DNA from: Mycolicibacterium bacteremicum
Lineage (GTDB): Bacteria; Actinomycetota; Actinomycetes; Mycobacteriales; Mycobacteriaceae
Direction: 5' to 3'
DNA length: 64,000 nucleotides
Assembly (NCBI RefSeq): GCF_002086115.1
Contig: NZ_MVHJ01000001.1
Location: 434,001 to 498,000, forward strand
The position numbers were made by a program, and so were the translations under genes. Of this stretch, positions 54,793 through 63,324 are shown in pieces. How positions within the stretch are numbered: position 1 is the stretch's first letter; the number at the start of each line of letters is the position of its first letter. The notes under the pieces were generated by a model that saw only the letters and a program-made list of their open reading frames with translations, made no database searches and was not told the DNA's origin.

Positions 54793-55434
54793 TCAGGCGA
54801 TGATGCGCACCAGATAGGGCGTCATACCCGCGGTACGCACCGGCGACACGGCGACACCGGCATCACCGGTCTCCAGCATCTGCCCGTTGCCCACGAACAG
54901 GGCCACGCTCTGCGTGCCCTCGGGTCCGAAGAAGATCAGGTCACCCGGCAATGCCTGCGCCGGCAGCACCTTCTGCCCAACCTTGTACATCTCCCCCGAG
55001 GACCGCGGCAGCTTCACGCCGACACCGGCGAACGCGTAGACGATGATGCCCGAGGCGTCGAAGCCGACGACGTTGGCAGCCGGGTCGGGCGCGGCGGACG
55101 GAGCGAGCCCGAGTCCCGGCACGGTGGGTACCGATGCCGTGGCGGGCGGGGCCAGCCCGGGGAAGTTCAGGCCGGGGACGCCGCCGGGCAGCGGATTGGC
55201 AACCGGGTCGGCCGCGGCGGGCGGCGCCTCACGGACGACCCCGCGCGTCGGCCCGTTGGCATCGCCGCCGCCGTAGGCGAACGGCACCCCGACCTGGGAC
55301 ACCGCCCGTTTGATGACGAGGTCGACCGCCTGCTGATTGCGCGCCGGACGGGTGTTGAACGAATCGGCGGAAGCGACGCCCGGACTCACTGCGAGCATCG
55401 CCAGACCGAGCAGCAGGGCACAGAAGCTTCTCAT
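54793..55434 (-). CDS. RipD-like NlpC/P60-fold protein, catalytically dead (213 aa)
   Basis: The sequence closely follows M. tuberculosis RipD (GVPFAYGGGDANGPTRG, VKLPRSSGEMYKVGQKVL, GDLIFFGPEGTQSVALFVG, SPVRTAGMTPYLVR). As in RipD, the catalytic Cys is Ala (A127 in GFDASG) and the catalytic His position is Ser (S176). A Pro/Ala-rich stretch of about 55 residues (67-122) is inserted before GFDASG, and the PVQQ tail of RipD is missing. Signal peptide at 1-23. Likely binds peptidoglycan without cutting it. Confidence 0.85.
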   Translation of the reverse strand: MRSFCALLLGLAMLAVSPGVASADSFNTRPARNQQAVDLVIKRAVSQVGVPFAYGGGDANGPTRGVVREAPPAAADPVANPLPGGVPGLNFPGLAPPATASVPTVPGLGLAPSAAPDPAANVVGFDASGIIVYAFAGVGVKLPRSSGEMYKVGQKVLPAQALPGDLIFFGPEGTQSVALFVGNGQMLETGDAGVAVSPVRTAGMTPYLVRIIA

Positions 55435-55648
55435 CGCTTACGTCAACTCTTTCCGGGACGGCCTCCACGCGGGCGCGGAATTGACGCCCACTGCCGACAA
55501 ATCTAGGCCGGTACCACCGTCGATTCCCAATCCAGCTGCGGCGCAACGTGAATGAGATACACATCCGTGACCGGACGGTGATATCGACCGAGCATCCGTG
55601 ACGCGATCGGAATCTCTCCGAGGCCGAACCGTGAGCCCGGACAGCAAG

Positions 55649-55679
55649 CGGCGCCGGCAGGCAGAGCCCGCCGGCGCCG
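55649..55679. terminator. Hairpin terminator after tpx
   Basis: CGGCGCCGGC (55649-55658) and GCCGGCGCCG (55670-55679) form a perfect 10-bp stem with an 11-nt loop, 13 bp beyond the tpx stop on the minus strand. Confidence 0.65.
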
Positions 55680-55692
55680 TCGAAGACAGGTG

Positions 55693-56187
55693 TTACTGCA
55701 GCGCTGCGATCGCCGCGTCGTAGTCGGGCTCCTGCGCGATCTCGGGGACCAGCTCGGTGTAGGCGACCTTTCCGTCGGCGCCCACGACGACCACGGCACG
55801 ACCCAGCAGGCCGGCGAACGGACCGTCGACCAGGGTGACGCCGTAGTCCTCACCGAAGCTGTCGCGGAACGCCGACGCGGCCGCAACATTTTCCAGTCCG
55901 TCGGCGCCACAGAACCGCTTCTGCGCGAACGGCAGATCCTTGGAGACGTTCAGCACCGCGGCACCGGTGCCGGCAGCCCGCTCGTTGAATGTCCGCACGC
56001 TGGCGGCGCACACCGGGGTGTCCACCGACGGGAAGATGTTGAGCAGGAGCGCCTTCCCGCTGAACTGGTCGCTGCTGACGGCCGCCAGATCAGTGCCGGT
56101 CAGGCTGAACGACGGAGCATCCGCGCCGACAGCGGGCAGCTCACCGACGGTGTTGATGGGGTTTCCCTTGATCGTTATCTGTGCCAT
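55693..56187 (-). CDS. tpx: Thiol peroxidase
   Basis: A 164-residue atypical 2-Cys peroxiredoxin: peroxidatic C60 in SVDTPVCAASV and resolving C93 in KRFCGADG, at the same positions as M. tuberculosis Tpx. It reduces peroxides using thioredoxin in the cytoplasm. The ATG is 7 nt after CAGACT on the minus strand, so the mRNA may be leaderless. It is divergent from a kinase gene with 52 bp between starts. Confidence 0.93.
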   Translation of the reverse strand: MAQITIKGNPINTVGELPAVGADAPSFSLTGTDLAAVSSDQFSGKALLLNIFPSVDTPVCAASVRTFNERAAGTGAAVLNVSKDLPFAQKRFCGADGLENVAAASAFRDSFGEDYGVTLVDGPFAGLLGRAVVVVGADGKVAYTELVPEIAQEPDYDAAIAALQ

Positions 56188-56239
56188 GGCGATCAGTCTG
56201 TCACAGGGGCCGGCGCCCGGCCGTGGCAGCATCGAGAGC

Positions 56240-57133
56240 GTGATCGACCTGCCCGACGGAGTCCGTGCGATGGCCGCCCGGGGACCGGAATGGCAGCGCT
56301 GGATCGATGCGCTGCCCAAGCTTGCCGCCGCCACCGTGGCGGAATGGAACCTGACGATCGACGGCGGCGCGCTGCACGGATTCTGCTCCCTGGTGCTGCC
56401 GGTGCGCACGGCCTCCGACGTTCCCGCGATGCTGAAGATCGCGTTTCCCGACGACGAGTCCGAGCACGAGCATCTGGCCTTGCGGCGCTGGGACGGCGCC
56501 GGAACCGTACGACTGCTGAGCGCCGACCCGCATCGCCGGGCACTGCTCCTGGAGCGGCTCCAGCAGCGGAATCTGAACGAGTTGTGGGATATCGAGGCCT
56601 GCGAGATCGTGGCCGGGCTCTACGGGCGCATCCACGTCCCGGCGCTGCCCCAACTGCGCCCGCTGGTCGGGTTCATCGAGAAGTGGAACGCCGATCTGGC
56701 CGCGCTTCCCCGGAGCGCGGCGCTACCGCACCGGCTCGTCGAGCAGGCGCTGAGCCTGGGCGCCGATCTGGTGGCCGATCCGGCGAGCGTCGGCACCCTC
56801 ATCCACGGCGACCTGCACTACGAGAACGTGCTGGCCGCCGACCGCGAGCCGTGGCTGGTGATCGACCCCAAGCCGATGAGCGGCGACCCGCACTACGAGC
56901 TGGCGCCCATGCTCTTCGACCGGTTCGACGAGTTGGAGGGCTATGTCCGGGAGGGGGTGCGGCGGCGGTTCTACACCCTGGTCGACGCCGCCGGACTCGA
57001 CGCCGACCGCGCCCGGGCCTGGGTGATCATCCGGATGATGCATGACGCCATGTGGGAGCTCACCGAGAACGCCGTCCCCGACGCGCGGTACCTGACGACA
57101 TGTGTCGCCATCGCCAAGGCGGTACAGGACTGA
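56240..57133 (+). CDS. APH(6)/hydroxyurea-kinase-type phosphotransferase (297 aa)
   Basis: The catalytic loop LIHGDLHYENVL and VIDPKPMSGDPHYELAPML are the signature of the APH_6_hur family, which includes streptomycin 6-kinases. The in vivo substrate need not be an antibiotic. The start is a GTG 7 nt after CAGCAT; longer in-frame extensions run through the tpx gene and are rejected. It converges on the P450 gene with 7 bp between stops. Confidence 0.82.
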   Translation: MIDLPDGVRAMAARGPEWQRWIDALPKLAAATVAEWNLTIDGGALHGFCSLVLPVRTASDVPAMLKIAFPDDESEHEHLALRRWDGAGTVRLLSADPHRRALLLERLQQRNLNELWDIEACEIVAGLYGRIHVPALPQLRPLVGFIEKWNADLAALPRSAALPHRLVEQALSLGADLVADPASVGTLIHGDLHYENVLAADREPWLVIDPKPMSGDPHYELAPMLFDRFDELEGYVREGVRRRFYTLVDAAGLDADRARAWVIIRMMHDAMWELTENAVPDARYLTTCVAIAKAVQD

Positions 57134-57140
57134 CCGATTC

Positions 57141-58391
57141 CTACACGGTCACCGGCAGCGACAGCATGCCGCGCAGCGTCACATTCGGCTTGTACTTCGG
57201 CTCACCGCCGAGCTCGGCCTTGGGAAACCGCTTCGTCACCGCCGACAGCGCGATCGAGGCCTCCAGCCGCACCAGCGGCGCACCGAGACAGAAATGCGCA
57301 CCGTGACCGAAGCCGAGGTGCCGGATGACGCGGCGATCGGGATCGAAGACATCGGGGTTCGCGTTGGCGGCCGGATCGCGGTGCGCAGCGGCGAGCAGCA
57401 CGATCATGGTGTCGCCCTTGGGGATGTGCAGATCACCCAGGGTGATGTCGGCACCGGCGACACGGCCCAACAGCTGCGCGGCGGGATCGAAACGCAGGGT
57501 CTCCTCGATGACCCGCAGCGCGCGCGTCGGGTCCGCACCCAGCGCCGCCCACTGCGACTTGTCGCGCAACATGGCCAGGACCGCAGTGGCCATCATGCTG
57601 ACCGTCGACTCGTGACCGGCGATCAGCAGCAGATTGCAGGTCGAGATGATCTCGTCCTCGGAGAGCTGGTCGCCGGCCTCCTCGACGGCGATCAACGCCG
57701 AGATCAGATCATCGCCGGGATTGCGCCGCCGGGCGGCGATGAGGTCGCGGAAGTAGCGCCGCAACCATTTACCGGCCTCGATACGGTCGGTGAATCCCTC
57801 GGGCACCTCGCCGGTGGCGGACAGGAACGGATCGACCGTCTGGGCCAGCAGGGTGGAGGCGATCCCGAACTTGGGCTCGTCTTCGACGGGAACGCCGAGC
57901 AGCCGACAGATCACCGCGACCGCGACCGGGTAGGCCAGCCCGGTGACGGCGTCGAACTCGCCGCGATCCTCCGCGGTGTCGAGCAAAGCGTCGACCGTGG
58001 CCACGATCTCCTGGCGCAGTTCGTTGATCACCCGCGGGGCGAACGCCTTGGCGACCAGTTTGCGCAACCGGGTGTGGTCGGGCGGATCGAGGAACAGGAA
58101 CGCCGGCGTGCGCCGCTTGTCCACCAGCCCGGCCAGACCGAAGGGACGGGGTTGCTCGCCCGCGGCGATCTGGCGCTGCGCGATGGACGACTTCATGCGG
58201 TCACTGGCCGAGGCCGGGTGACGCAGCACGGCATCGCAGTGCGCGAACGACGACAGCACGGTCAGGCTGATCTCAGGGAGCTGCAGTGGGCCGTATTCGC
58301 GCAGTTCGCGGTATACCGGGTAGGGGTCCACCCGGTTGGACGGGTCGAGCGCACGACCGAGCAGAACCTGCGGGGTGGACACGGAGGTCAT
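57141..58391 (-). CDS. Cytochrome P450 (416 aa)
   Basis: All P450 landmarks are present: I-helix AGHEST (258-263), ExxR E297-R300, and the heme loop FGHGAHFCLGAPLVRLE with the cysteine ligand C368. It is soluble, as bacterial P450s are, and needs a ferredoxin and reductase that are not encoded here. It begins 4 nt after the stop of the MenC-like gene, so it is the last gene of a three-gene operon. Substrate unknown. Confidence 0.93.
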   Translation of the reverse strand: MTSVSTPQVLLGRALDPSNRVDPYPVYRELREYGPLQLPEISLTVLSSFAHCDAVLRHPASASDRMKSSIAQRQIAAGEQPRPFGLAGLVDKRRTPAFLFLDPPDHTRLRKLVAKAFAPRVINELRQEIVATVDALLDTAEDRGEFDAVTGLAYPVAVAVICRLLGVPVEDEPKFGIASTLLAQTVDPFLSATGEVPEGFTDRIEAGKWLRRYFRDLIAARRRNPGDDLISALIAVEEAGDQLSEDEIISTCNLLLIAGHESTVSMMATAVLAMLRDKSQWAALGADPTRALRVIEETLRFDPAAQLLGRVAGADITLGDLHIPKGDTMIVLLAAAHRDPAANANPDVFDPDRRVIRHLGFGHGAHFCLGAPLVRLEASIALSAVTKRFPKAELGGEPKYKPNVTLRGMLSLPVTV

Positions 58392-58395
58392 GCCC

Positions 58396-59328
58396 TCATT
58401 GTGCAATCGCGGTCTGCAGCCGTCTGCGCCACCACCGATTTCGTTCCGGATCCGTCACTGAGTATTCCCTCAGGAACTGCGCTGTCGGTGCCGGCGACAT
58501 CGGTGCGACCGGCAGGAACCCGTCGACCGGAAGCAGGGTCCGCGACGCGCCGACGGCATCGGCCGCCAGCACCGCACCAGCACTCAGATCGCAGGCGTAG
58601 CGCAGCTCGGGCAGCGCGCCGGCCAGCGCCACCCCGACCGACGCGCCCACGCTGGTCTGCGTACCGGAGGTGACCAGGCACGGTAAGCCGCCGGTCTCGG
58701 CGACCCGCAGCGCGCGCCGGGCCCCGCCGAGCGTTCCGCAGTGCAGGATCGCGATATCGGCGGTCCCGCGCAGATTTCGATTCGGCGCGGCATACATCGC
58801 GACGGGGACATCCACGGCGCTGCGCACGGATTGCAGGTGCCCCATGTCCGCGCAAGGGCGGGCGATGAATTCCAGCCTGCCGGCGGCGCCCTCCAGCGCG
58901 GCGATCGCCGATACCGCGGTGTCGGCGTCCCAGCGGCCGCGGGCATCGCAGCGGATGGCACCGTCGGGTCCCAGCGCATCGCGGACCGCGGCGACGCGGT
59001 CGACATCCTCCCCCGAACCGGTGTGCACCTCAACCGTGGCGGTTTGGCATCCGGATTCCGCGGCCAGGGTGTGGGCGCGCTGCGGATCGACGGCGCCGAT
59101 GCCGACCGCTGCGGGCACGCGGCCGCGGACGGCATCCGGCCAGCCGACGGTGCCCGCCTCGGTCGCGGCGGTGAGCCAGCGGCCCAGCTGATCGTCCGGG
59201 CAGTCCGGCGGCGGACTGAACTCGCCCCAGCCCTGCGGGCCCTCCAGCAGGATGCCCTCGTGAACACCGCCGTCGCGGAGCGGGACGGCGAACACCGGGG
59301 CGGCCTCGAGATCGATGAGGGTCTGCAC
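58396..59328 (-). CDS. Enolase-superfamily protein, MenC-like with lost active site (310 aa)
   Basis: Overall it aligns with mycobacterial o-succinylbenzoate synthase MenC (EGPQGWGEFSPP, VDVPVA, CGTLGG, VDGFLPVAP), but OSBS residues are changed: the KxK pair is T98/E100, the metal glutamate is A156 (LEFIARPC), the next acidic ligand is lost around Y179-A180, and the second-half lysine is H196. Only D128 remains. It therefore probably is not an OSBS. GTG start; 12 nt after the phosphodiesterase stop. Confidence 0.75.
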   Translation of the reverse strand: MQTLIDLEAAPVFAVPLRDGGVHEGILLEGPQGWGEFSPPPDCPDDQLGRWLTAATEAGTVGWPDAVRGRVPAAVGIGAVDPQRAHTLAAESGCQTATVEVHTGSGEDVDRVAAVRDALGPDGAIRCDARGRWDADTAVSAIAALEGAAGRLEFIARPCADMGHLQSVRSAVDVPVAMYAAPNRNLRGTADIAILHCGTLGGARRALRVAETGGLPCLVTSGTQTSVGASVGVALAGALPELRYACDLSAGAVLAADAVGASRTLLPVDGFLPVAPMSPAPTAQFLREYSVTDPERNRWWRRRLQTAIAQ

Positions 59329-59340
59329 AAGCAGTGGACG

Positions 59341-60495
59341 CTAGTTGCCGTCCGCCGCGAAGGTGTACAGCGGTACCAACATTTCCGCCGGTGTCAGCGA
59401 GCCGTGATGACCGATGAGGTTCGACTGCAGCGGTTCGGCACCGGCCCGGATCACCGCACGATCGGAACCGGCGACCACCACCACGTCGCCGATGCGCGGT
59501 GCGACGCCCTCGCGAACGGTCGGTCCGAACCAGCCGGCCGCGGTGACCTCGGCGCGGGTCAGCACGGTGAAGTCGGCACCCAGTGTCTCCCGCCAGGCCG
59601 CGGCGACATCATCGGCCGCACCGGGTTCGGCGTAGACGTGGCGCGCGCGTGGCTCACCGCCGAGAGTGCGCACACCGGTCTGCAGGGCCGGCGTGCTGTC
59701 GAAGTCGACCGGATCGGCGACGTGCACCATGCCGTGGTCGGCGGTGACGATCAGTGCGGACCCGGCGGGCAGCCGTTCGGCGATGAGCCGGATGGTGAGG
59801 TCGATCTGCTGCAGTTCAAGCGCCCACGATTCCGAATGCGGGCCGCGGACGTGACCGGTCATGTCGAGGTCGCCGTGGTAGGCGTAGACCAGGGTGCGGT
59901 CGGCGGCCGCCAGCGCGGTCAGCACCCCGTCGACCAGGTCGCCCGACGAGAAGGTCGGCCGGAAATCCCCGCCGCGCAGCGCCGCTCGGGTCAACCCGGA
60001 GCCTGCCTGATAGGTCGGCGCCACCTGGGTCACCACCACACCATCGGCCGCCGCCCGTTCGAAGGCGGTCGTCGACGGTTGGAACTGCTCGGGGACAAGC
60101 TCTTTGAGCAGATCGACCTTGGGCCCCTGGCCCATCAACCCCCACTTCAGCGGATTCATCAACCGGTCATGGTCGGGCACGGCGAGCAGGTAACCGACCA
60201 GTCCGTGCTCCCCCGACGGCAGCCCGGTGCCCAGCGAGGCCAGACTGGCCACCGTCGTGCTCGGGAAGCCGGCCGTCAGCGAGCGGTCTGGTTGGGCCGC
60301 CAACAACGGCGCCACATCCCGGCGGCTCGCGACGAGTTCGCTTCCCATCCCGTCGATGAGCAGGACGGCGACCCGCCGCACCCCATCCAGGCCCAACCCC
60401 ACCCGGTCGGACTCCCCCGCGACGCCGAGCACACCGAGCACCGACGGCAGCAGGTCGGCCAGGGCACCGGTGCCGTAGCGCGGCGAGACGAACAT
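59341..60495 (-). CDS. Alkaline-phosphatase-superfamily nucleotide pyrophosphatase/phosphodiesterase (384 aa)
   Basis: Metal and nucleophile motifs match the NPP group: LLIDGMGSE (D48), GFPSTTVASLASLGTG with the catalytic threonine (T80/T81), YHGDLDMTGHVRGP, and IVTADHGMVH. There is no signal peptide, so it acts in the cytoplasm, cleaving phosphodiester or pyrophosphate bonds of an unknown nucleotide or lipid. First gene of the operon with the MenC-like protein and P450. TAGTCT stands 6 nt before its ATG. Confidence 0.85.
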   Translation of the reverse strand: MFVSPRYGTGALADLLPSVLGVLGVAGESDRVGLGLDGVRRVAVLLIDGMGSELVASRRDVAPLLAAQPDRSLTAGFPSTTVASLASLGTGLPSGEHGLVGYLLAVPDHDRLMNPLKWGLMGQGPKVDLLKELVPEQFQPSTTAFERAAADGVVVTQVAPTYQAGSGLTRAALRGGDFRPTFSSGDLVDGVLTALAAADRTLVYAYHGDLDMTGHVRGPHSESWALELQQIDLTIRLIAERLPAGSALIVTADHGMVHVADPVDFDSTPALQTGVRTLGGEPRARHVYAEPGAADDVAAAWRETLGADFTVLTRAEVTAAGWFGPTVREGVAPRIGDVVVVAGSDRAVIRAGAEPLQSNLIGHHGSLTPAEMLVPLYTFAADGN

Positions 60496-60517
60496 GCCGC
60501 CAGACTAGGCTTGCCCC
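60496..60517. promoter_or_regulatory. 22-bp divergent promoter with overlapping -10 boxes
   Basis: On + the box is TAGGCT (60506-60511), 6 nt before the ATG at 60518. On - it is TAGTCT (60502-60507), 6 nt before the ATG at 60495. The two share the bases TA at 60506-60507, so polymerase can hardly occupy both at once. Both mRNAs would be leaderless. Confidence 0.65.
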
Positions 60518-61177
60518 ATGGCGAGCGTGCTCACGGTCAACATCGCCCACCCGATGACCAATCCCGATCACAAGAGAAAGCCGACCGGAATCGACAAGCG
60601 TCCGACCGAGGACGCCGTCACGGTGCGGGCGCCCGGACCGATGCGCGGCGGTCTGGGCAGCGGACTGATCGGCGATCTGGTCAGCGAGCAGAAGTATCAC
60701 GGCGGTGACGACCAGGCGGTGTACGCCTATGCCCGCGAGGATCTCGACCACTGGGAGCGTGAACTCGGCCGCGACATCGGCAACGGCGTCTTCGGGGAGA
60801 ACCTGACCACCGCAGGTATCGATGTCACCAACGCGGTCATCGGCGAACGGTGGCGCATCGGCAGCGACGGTCTGGTGCTCGAGGTGACCCGGCCGCGGAC
60901 CCCGTGTCGGACGTTCTCGGCCTGGCTGGAGATCGATGGCTGGATCAAGACGTTCACCAGACACGGTGTCCCGGGTGCCTACCTGCGCGTCATCTCCTCG
61001 GGCAGCGTGCGGGCCGGGGACACCGTGGAGATCGTCGAGCGTCCCGATCACGACGTGACCATCGCCACGGTGTTTCGGGCGATGACGACCCAACCGAAGC
61101 TGTGGCCGTCGCTGCTGGCCGCCGAGGCGTTGCCGGAACCGCTGAAGGAGAAGGCCCGCCGCAAGGCCGGCGTATGA
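60518..61177 (+). CDS. MOSC-domain protein, YiiM-like (219 aa)
   Basis: The MOSC fold is shown by YHGGDDQAVYAYAREDLDHW, FGENLTTAG and RPRTPCRTFSAWL, with the conserved cysteine that binds sulfur or molybdenum cofactor in this family. YiiM-type proteins contribute to reduction of N-hydroxylated compounds. Cytoplasmic. It starts from the divergent promoter shared with the phosphodiesterase operon. Confidence 0.88.
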   Translation: MASVLTVNIAHPMTNPDHKRKPTGIDKRPTEDAVTVRAPGPMRGGLGSGLIGDLVSEQKYHGGDDQAVYAYAREDLDHWERELGRDIGNGVFGENLTTAGIDVTNAVIGERWRIGSDGLVLEVTRPRTPCRTFSAWLEIDGWIKTFTRHGVPGAYLRVISSGSVRAGDTVEIVERPDHDVTIATVFRAMTTQPKLWPSLLAAEALPEPLKEKARRKAGV

Positions 61178-61193
61178 CTCCGGCGGTTCTGAC

Positions 61194-61904
61194 TCAGCGG
61201 CGCGGCGTGAGCTGCGCGCCCATCAACCGGGCGATCTTCTCGGCGAGATAGAGATGGCCGGCGTCGGTGGGGTGCACGCCGTCGGCGGCGATCAGATCGG
61301 GTCGTCCGACGAACCAGCGTTCGGCGAGCGGGTCGACGAAACGTGCGCCGACCGAGCGGGCCACCGCGGCCAGCGCGTCGCGGATCCGCAGGATCTCGAC
61401 CGGCACGTCGGCCGTCGGCCAGGGCGGACCGATGACCAGGAGCCGGGCCATCGGTGCGATGGTGCGCACCAGACCGAAGGCATTGCGCGCCTGGTCGACC
61501 ACCTCGGTGACAGGCACGGGCTGGTCGTTGCGCGAGCCGAAGAAGACGACCAGCCGATCGTCGGGGTGCACGGCGCGCACTGTCAGGTCCACGAAAAGGC
61601 TGCCGCGGTCACCGCGGACGCCGTAACCGGCCCGGCCCTCGGCGGCCACATCGGCGACCACCGGGCGGCCCTGCCCGGCCATGATCTGCCACGCCTGCGC
61701 AGGCCAGCCGGCCGCGCCGATGCCGCCCCAGTCGGTCCCGTTGGTGTACGAATCGCCGACGACGGCGACCCGACTCACCGGGGTCTCCACCGTCAGCGGT
61801 CGCACCGCCGACGGTGGTGCCGGCGCCGTGACAGCCAGCACCAGGACCGCTGTCACGGCCACCATCAACTGCGCCGCCCGGCGAGCGGCATCCCTCTTGC
61901 TCAT
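61194..61904 (-). CDS. SGNH/GDSL hydrolase (236 aa)
   Basis: One N-terminal hydrophobic segment (LMVAVTAVLVLAVTAP) is followed by block I VVGDSYTNG (Ser nucleophile), a GSRND block and the catalytic DGVHPTDAGHL Asp-His pair. These features put the domain outside the membrane. It lies 70 bp after a membrane acyltransferase gene, and together they resemble the fused AT3-SGNH proteins that O-acylate surface sugars. ATG 61904 follows TAAGCT by 8 nt. Confidence 0.82.
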   Translation of the reverse strand: MSKRDAARRAAQLMVAVTAVLVLAVTAPAPPSAVRPLTVETPVSRVAVVGDSYTNGTDWGGIGAAGWPAQAWQIMAGQGRPVVADVAAEGRAGYGVRGDRGSLFVDLTVRAVHPDDRLVVFFGSRNDQPVPVTEVVDQARNAFGLVRTIAPMARLLVIGPPWPTADVPVEILRIRDALAAVARSVGARFVDPLAERWFVGRPDLIAADGVHPTDAGHLYLAEKIARLMGAQLTPRR

Positions 61905-61974
61905 CGGCGGCGAGCTTACTCGAAGAACCGGTGAGAAGCTGTGCGGCGCAGAGCTATTGGGCACATGCGACAGT

Positions 61975-63192
61975 TCACGCCGAGAGCCGGGTGTCGTTGT
62001 CGGTGTCGGTATCCACAGAGTGCACCCGCGGCGCCGGCCGCCGTGACCCGACCATCCGGCGCATCCAGTGCCGGGCGGGTTCCTCGACCGCGTGATACAG
62101 CGTCGCCGAGGCCGCCAGTGTGACGACAAACACTGCGATCAGCCACCAGGCACCCCCCGACCCGGCCATGGTCAGCTCGAACTGCTTGGCCGCCCAGATC
62201 CAGGCGGTGTGCACGAGTTCGTGCACCATGTACAGGCTGAACGAGATCTGGCCCCCGTAGACCAGGATGCGCAGCGACAGCAGCCGCGGCAGCGTGCCCG
62301 CCCCGATCGACAGCGTCACCACCAGCGGCACGAACAGCAGGTCGACGACGCCACCGCTGTCGATCACATCCGGGATCGGATGTGCATCCAGCCAGTACAG
62401 GCTGGCGATGATGGCCGCGACCAGGGCAATGGATGCGATGCCCGCCGCGGTACGGGTCCGCTCGGTGGGGTGCAGTCGGCGCACCGCCGCACAGGCGATG
62501 ACACCGGCGGTGAACTGCATGAGGATGCGCGGCAACCAACTCCACGGTGTGTAGAACTGCCCACTGGCCAGCAGGAACATCACCGGCGGCAGAGTCGCCG
62601 CGAACGACAGCAGCAACAGGCTGCGGGCCCGGGTGGCCGCGGCCATCCGGAACACCACCAGCGCCAGGAATCCGAAGGCCAGGTAGGCCAGCCATTCGGC
62701 GCTGATCGACCAGGCCGGGCCATCCCAGCTCGACCCGTCGAAGTACGGCTGGAACCACAGCTGGACCAGGAACAGCTGGCGCAGGTAGCTGGTGGCGGTC
62801 AGGGTGTCGGCGACCTCGGACGGGAATCGCCCGACGTAGAGGGTGAAGATGATCCACAGCGCGGCCAGATGCAGCGTGACCAGATAGACCGGCCAGACGC
62901 GGGCCAACCGCATCCACAGGAAGTGCAGGGTGTCGCGGGTGGACCAGGTGGGTCCCATGCGGTCCAGATAGTTCCAGGCGAGCACGAATCCGCTGAGGAT
63001 GAAGAAGAGGTCGACGCCCTGGGCGCCACTGTTGAGTATCGGCGCCAGCGCGGTGTTGGTATCGGGGATCGCCTCGGCCAGCATCGGCCGGAAGTGGAAC
63101 AGCACCACCCAGATGGCGGCGAAGAGGCGAAGGCCCGTGAGGGCCTTGATTTCTCCGCTACGCACGACACTCTTTTCGCGTTCCGATGACAT
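61975..63192 (-). CDS. Acyltransferase 3 (OafA-type) membrane protein (405 aa)
   Basis: The family starts EIKALTGLRLFAAIWVVLFHFRP with the essential histidine H33, followed by the LFFILSGFVLAW block and about ten membrane helices; the tail is short and charged. AT3 proteins move acyl groups across the membrane to sugars or lipids. No fused SGNH domain is present; a separate SGNH gene follows, which suggests a split version. The start at MSSEREK is the likely one; M at +4 codons upstream is possible. Confidence 0.88.
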   Translation of the reverse strand: MSSEREKSVVRSGEIKALTGLRLFAAIWVVLFHFRPMLAEAIPDTNTALAPILNSGAQGVDLFFILSGFVLAWNYLDRMGPTWSTRDTLHFLWMRLARVWPVYLVTLHLAALWIIFTLYVGRFPSEVADTLTATSYLRQLFLVQLWFQPYFDGSSWDGPAWSISAEWLAYLAFGFLALVVFRMAAATRARSLLLLSFAATLPPVMFLLASGQFYTPWSWLPRILMQFTAGVIACAAVRRLHPTERTRTAAGIASIALVAAIIASLYWLDAHPIPDVIDSGGVVDLLFVPLVVTLSIGAGTLPRLLSLRILVYGGQISFSLYMVHELVHTAWIWAAKQFELTMAGSGGAWWLIAVFVVTLAASATLYHAVEEPARHWMRRMVGSRRPAPRVHSVDTDTDNDTRLSA

Positions 63193-63324
63193 TCGCGCTT
63201 GCACGCGCCGACCGGGCGGACCGCTCCCCTGGGCCCCGACTTCCGGCTCACGCAGAATAACAGCGGAGTCGTCGGCCGGGGCGCAGGCCGACGCCGCGTC
63301 GCACGCGTGCGGCGCGCGGCGATG

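Noticed and set aside
57102..60708. Long + strand frames (523 and 655 codons) opposite the P450 and phosphodiesterase genes
   Set aside because: The minus strand has clear catalytic motifs for both enzymes; the + frames are low-complexity Gly/Arg/Asp text without a domain.
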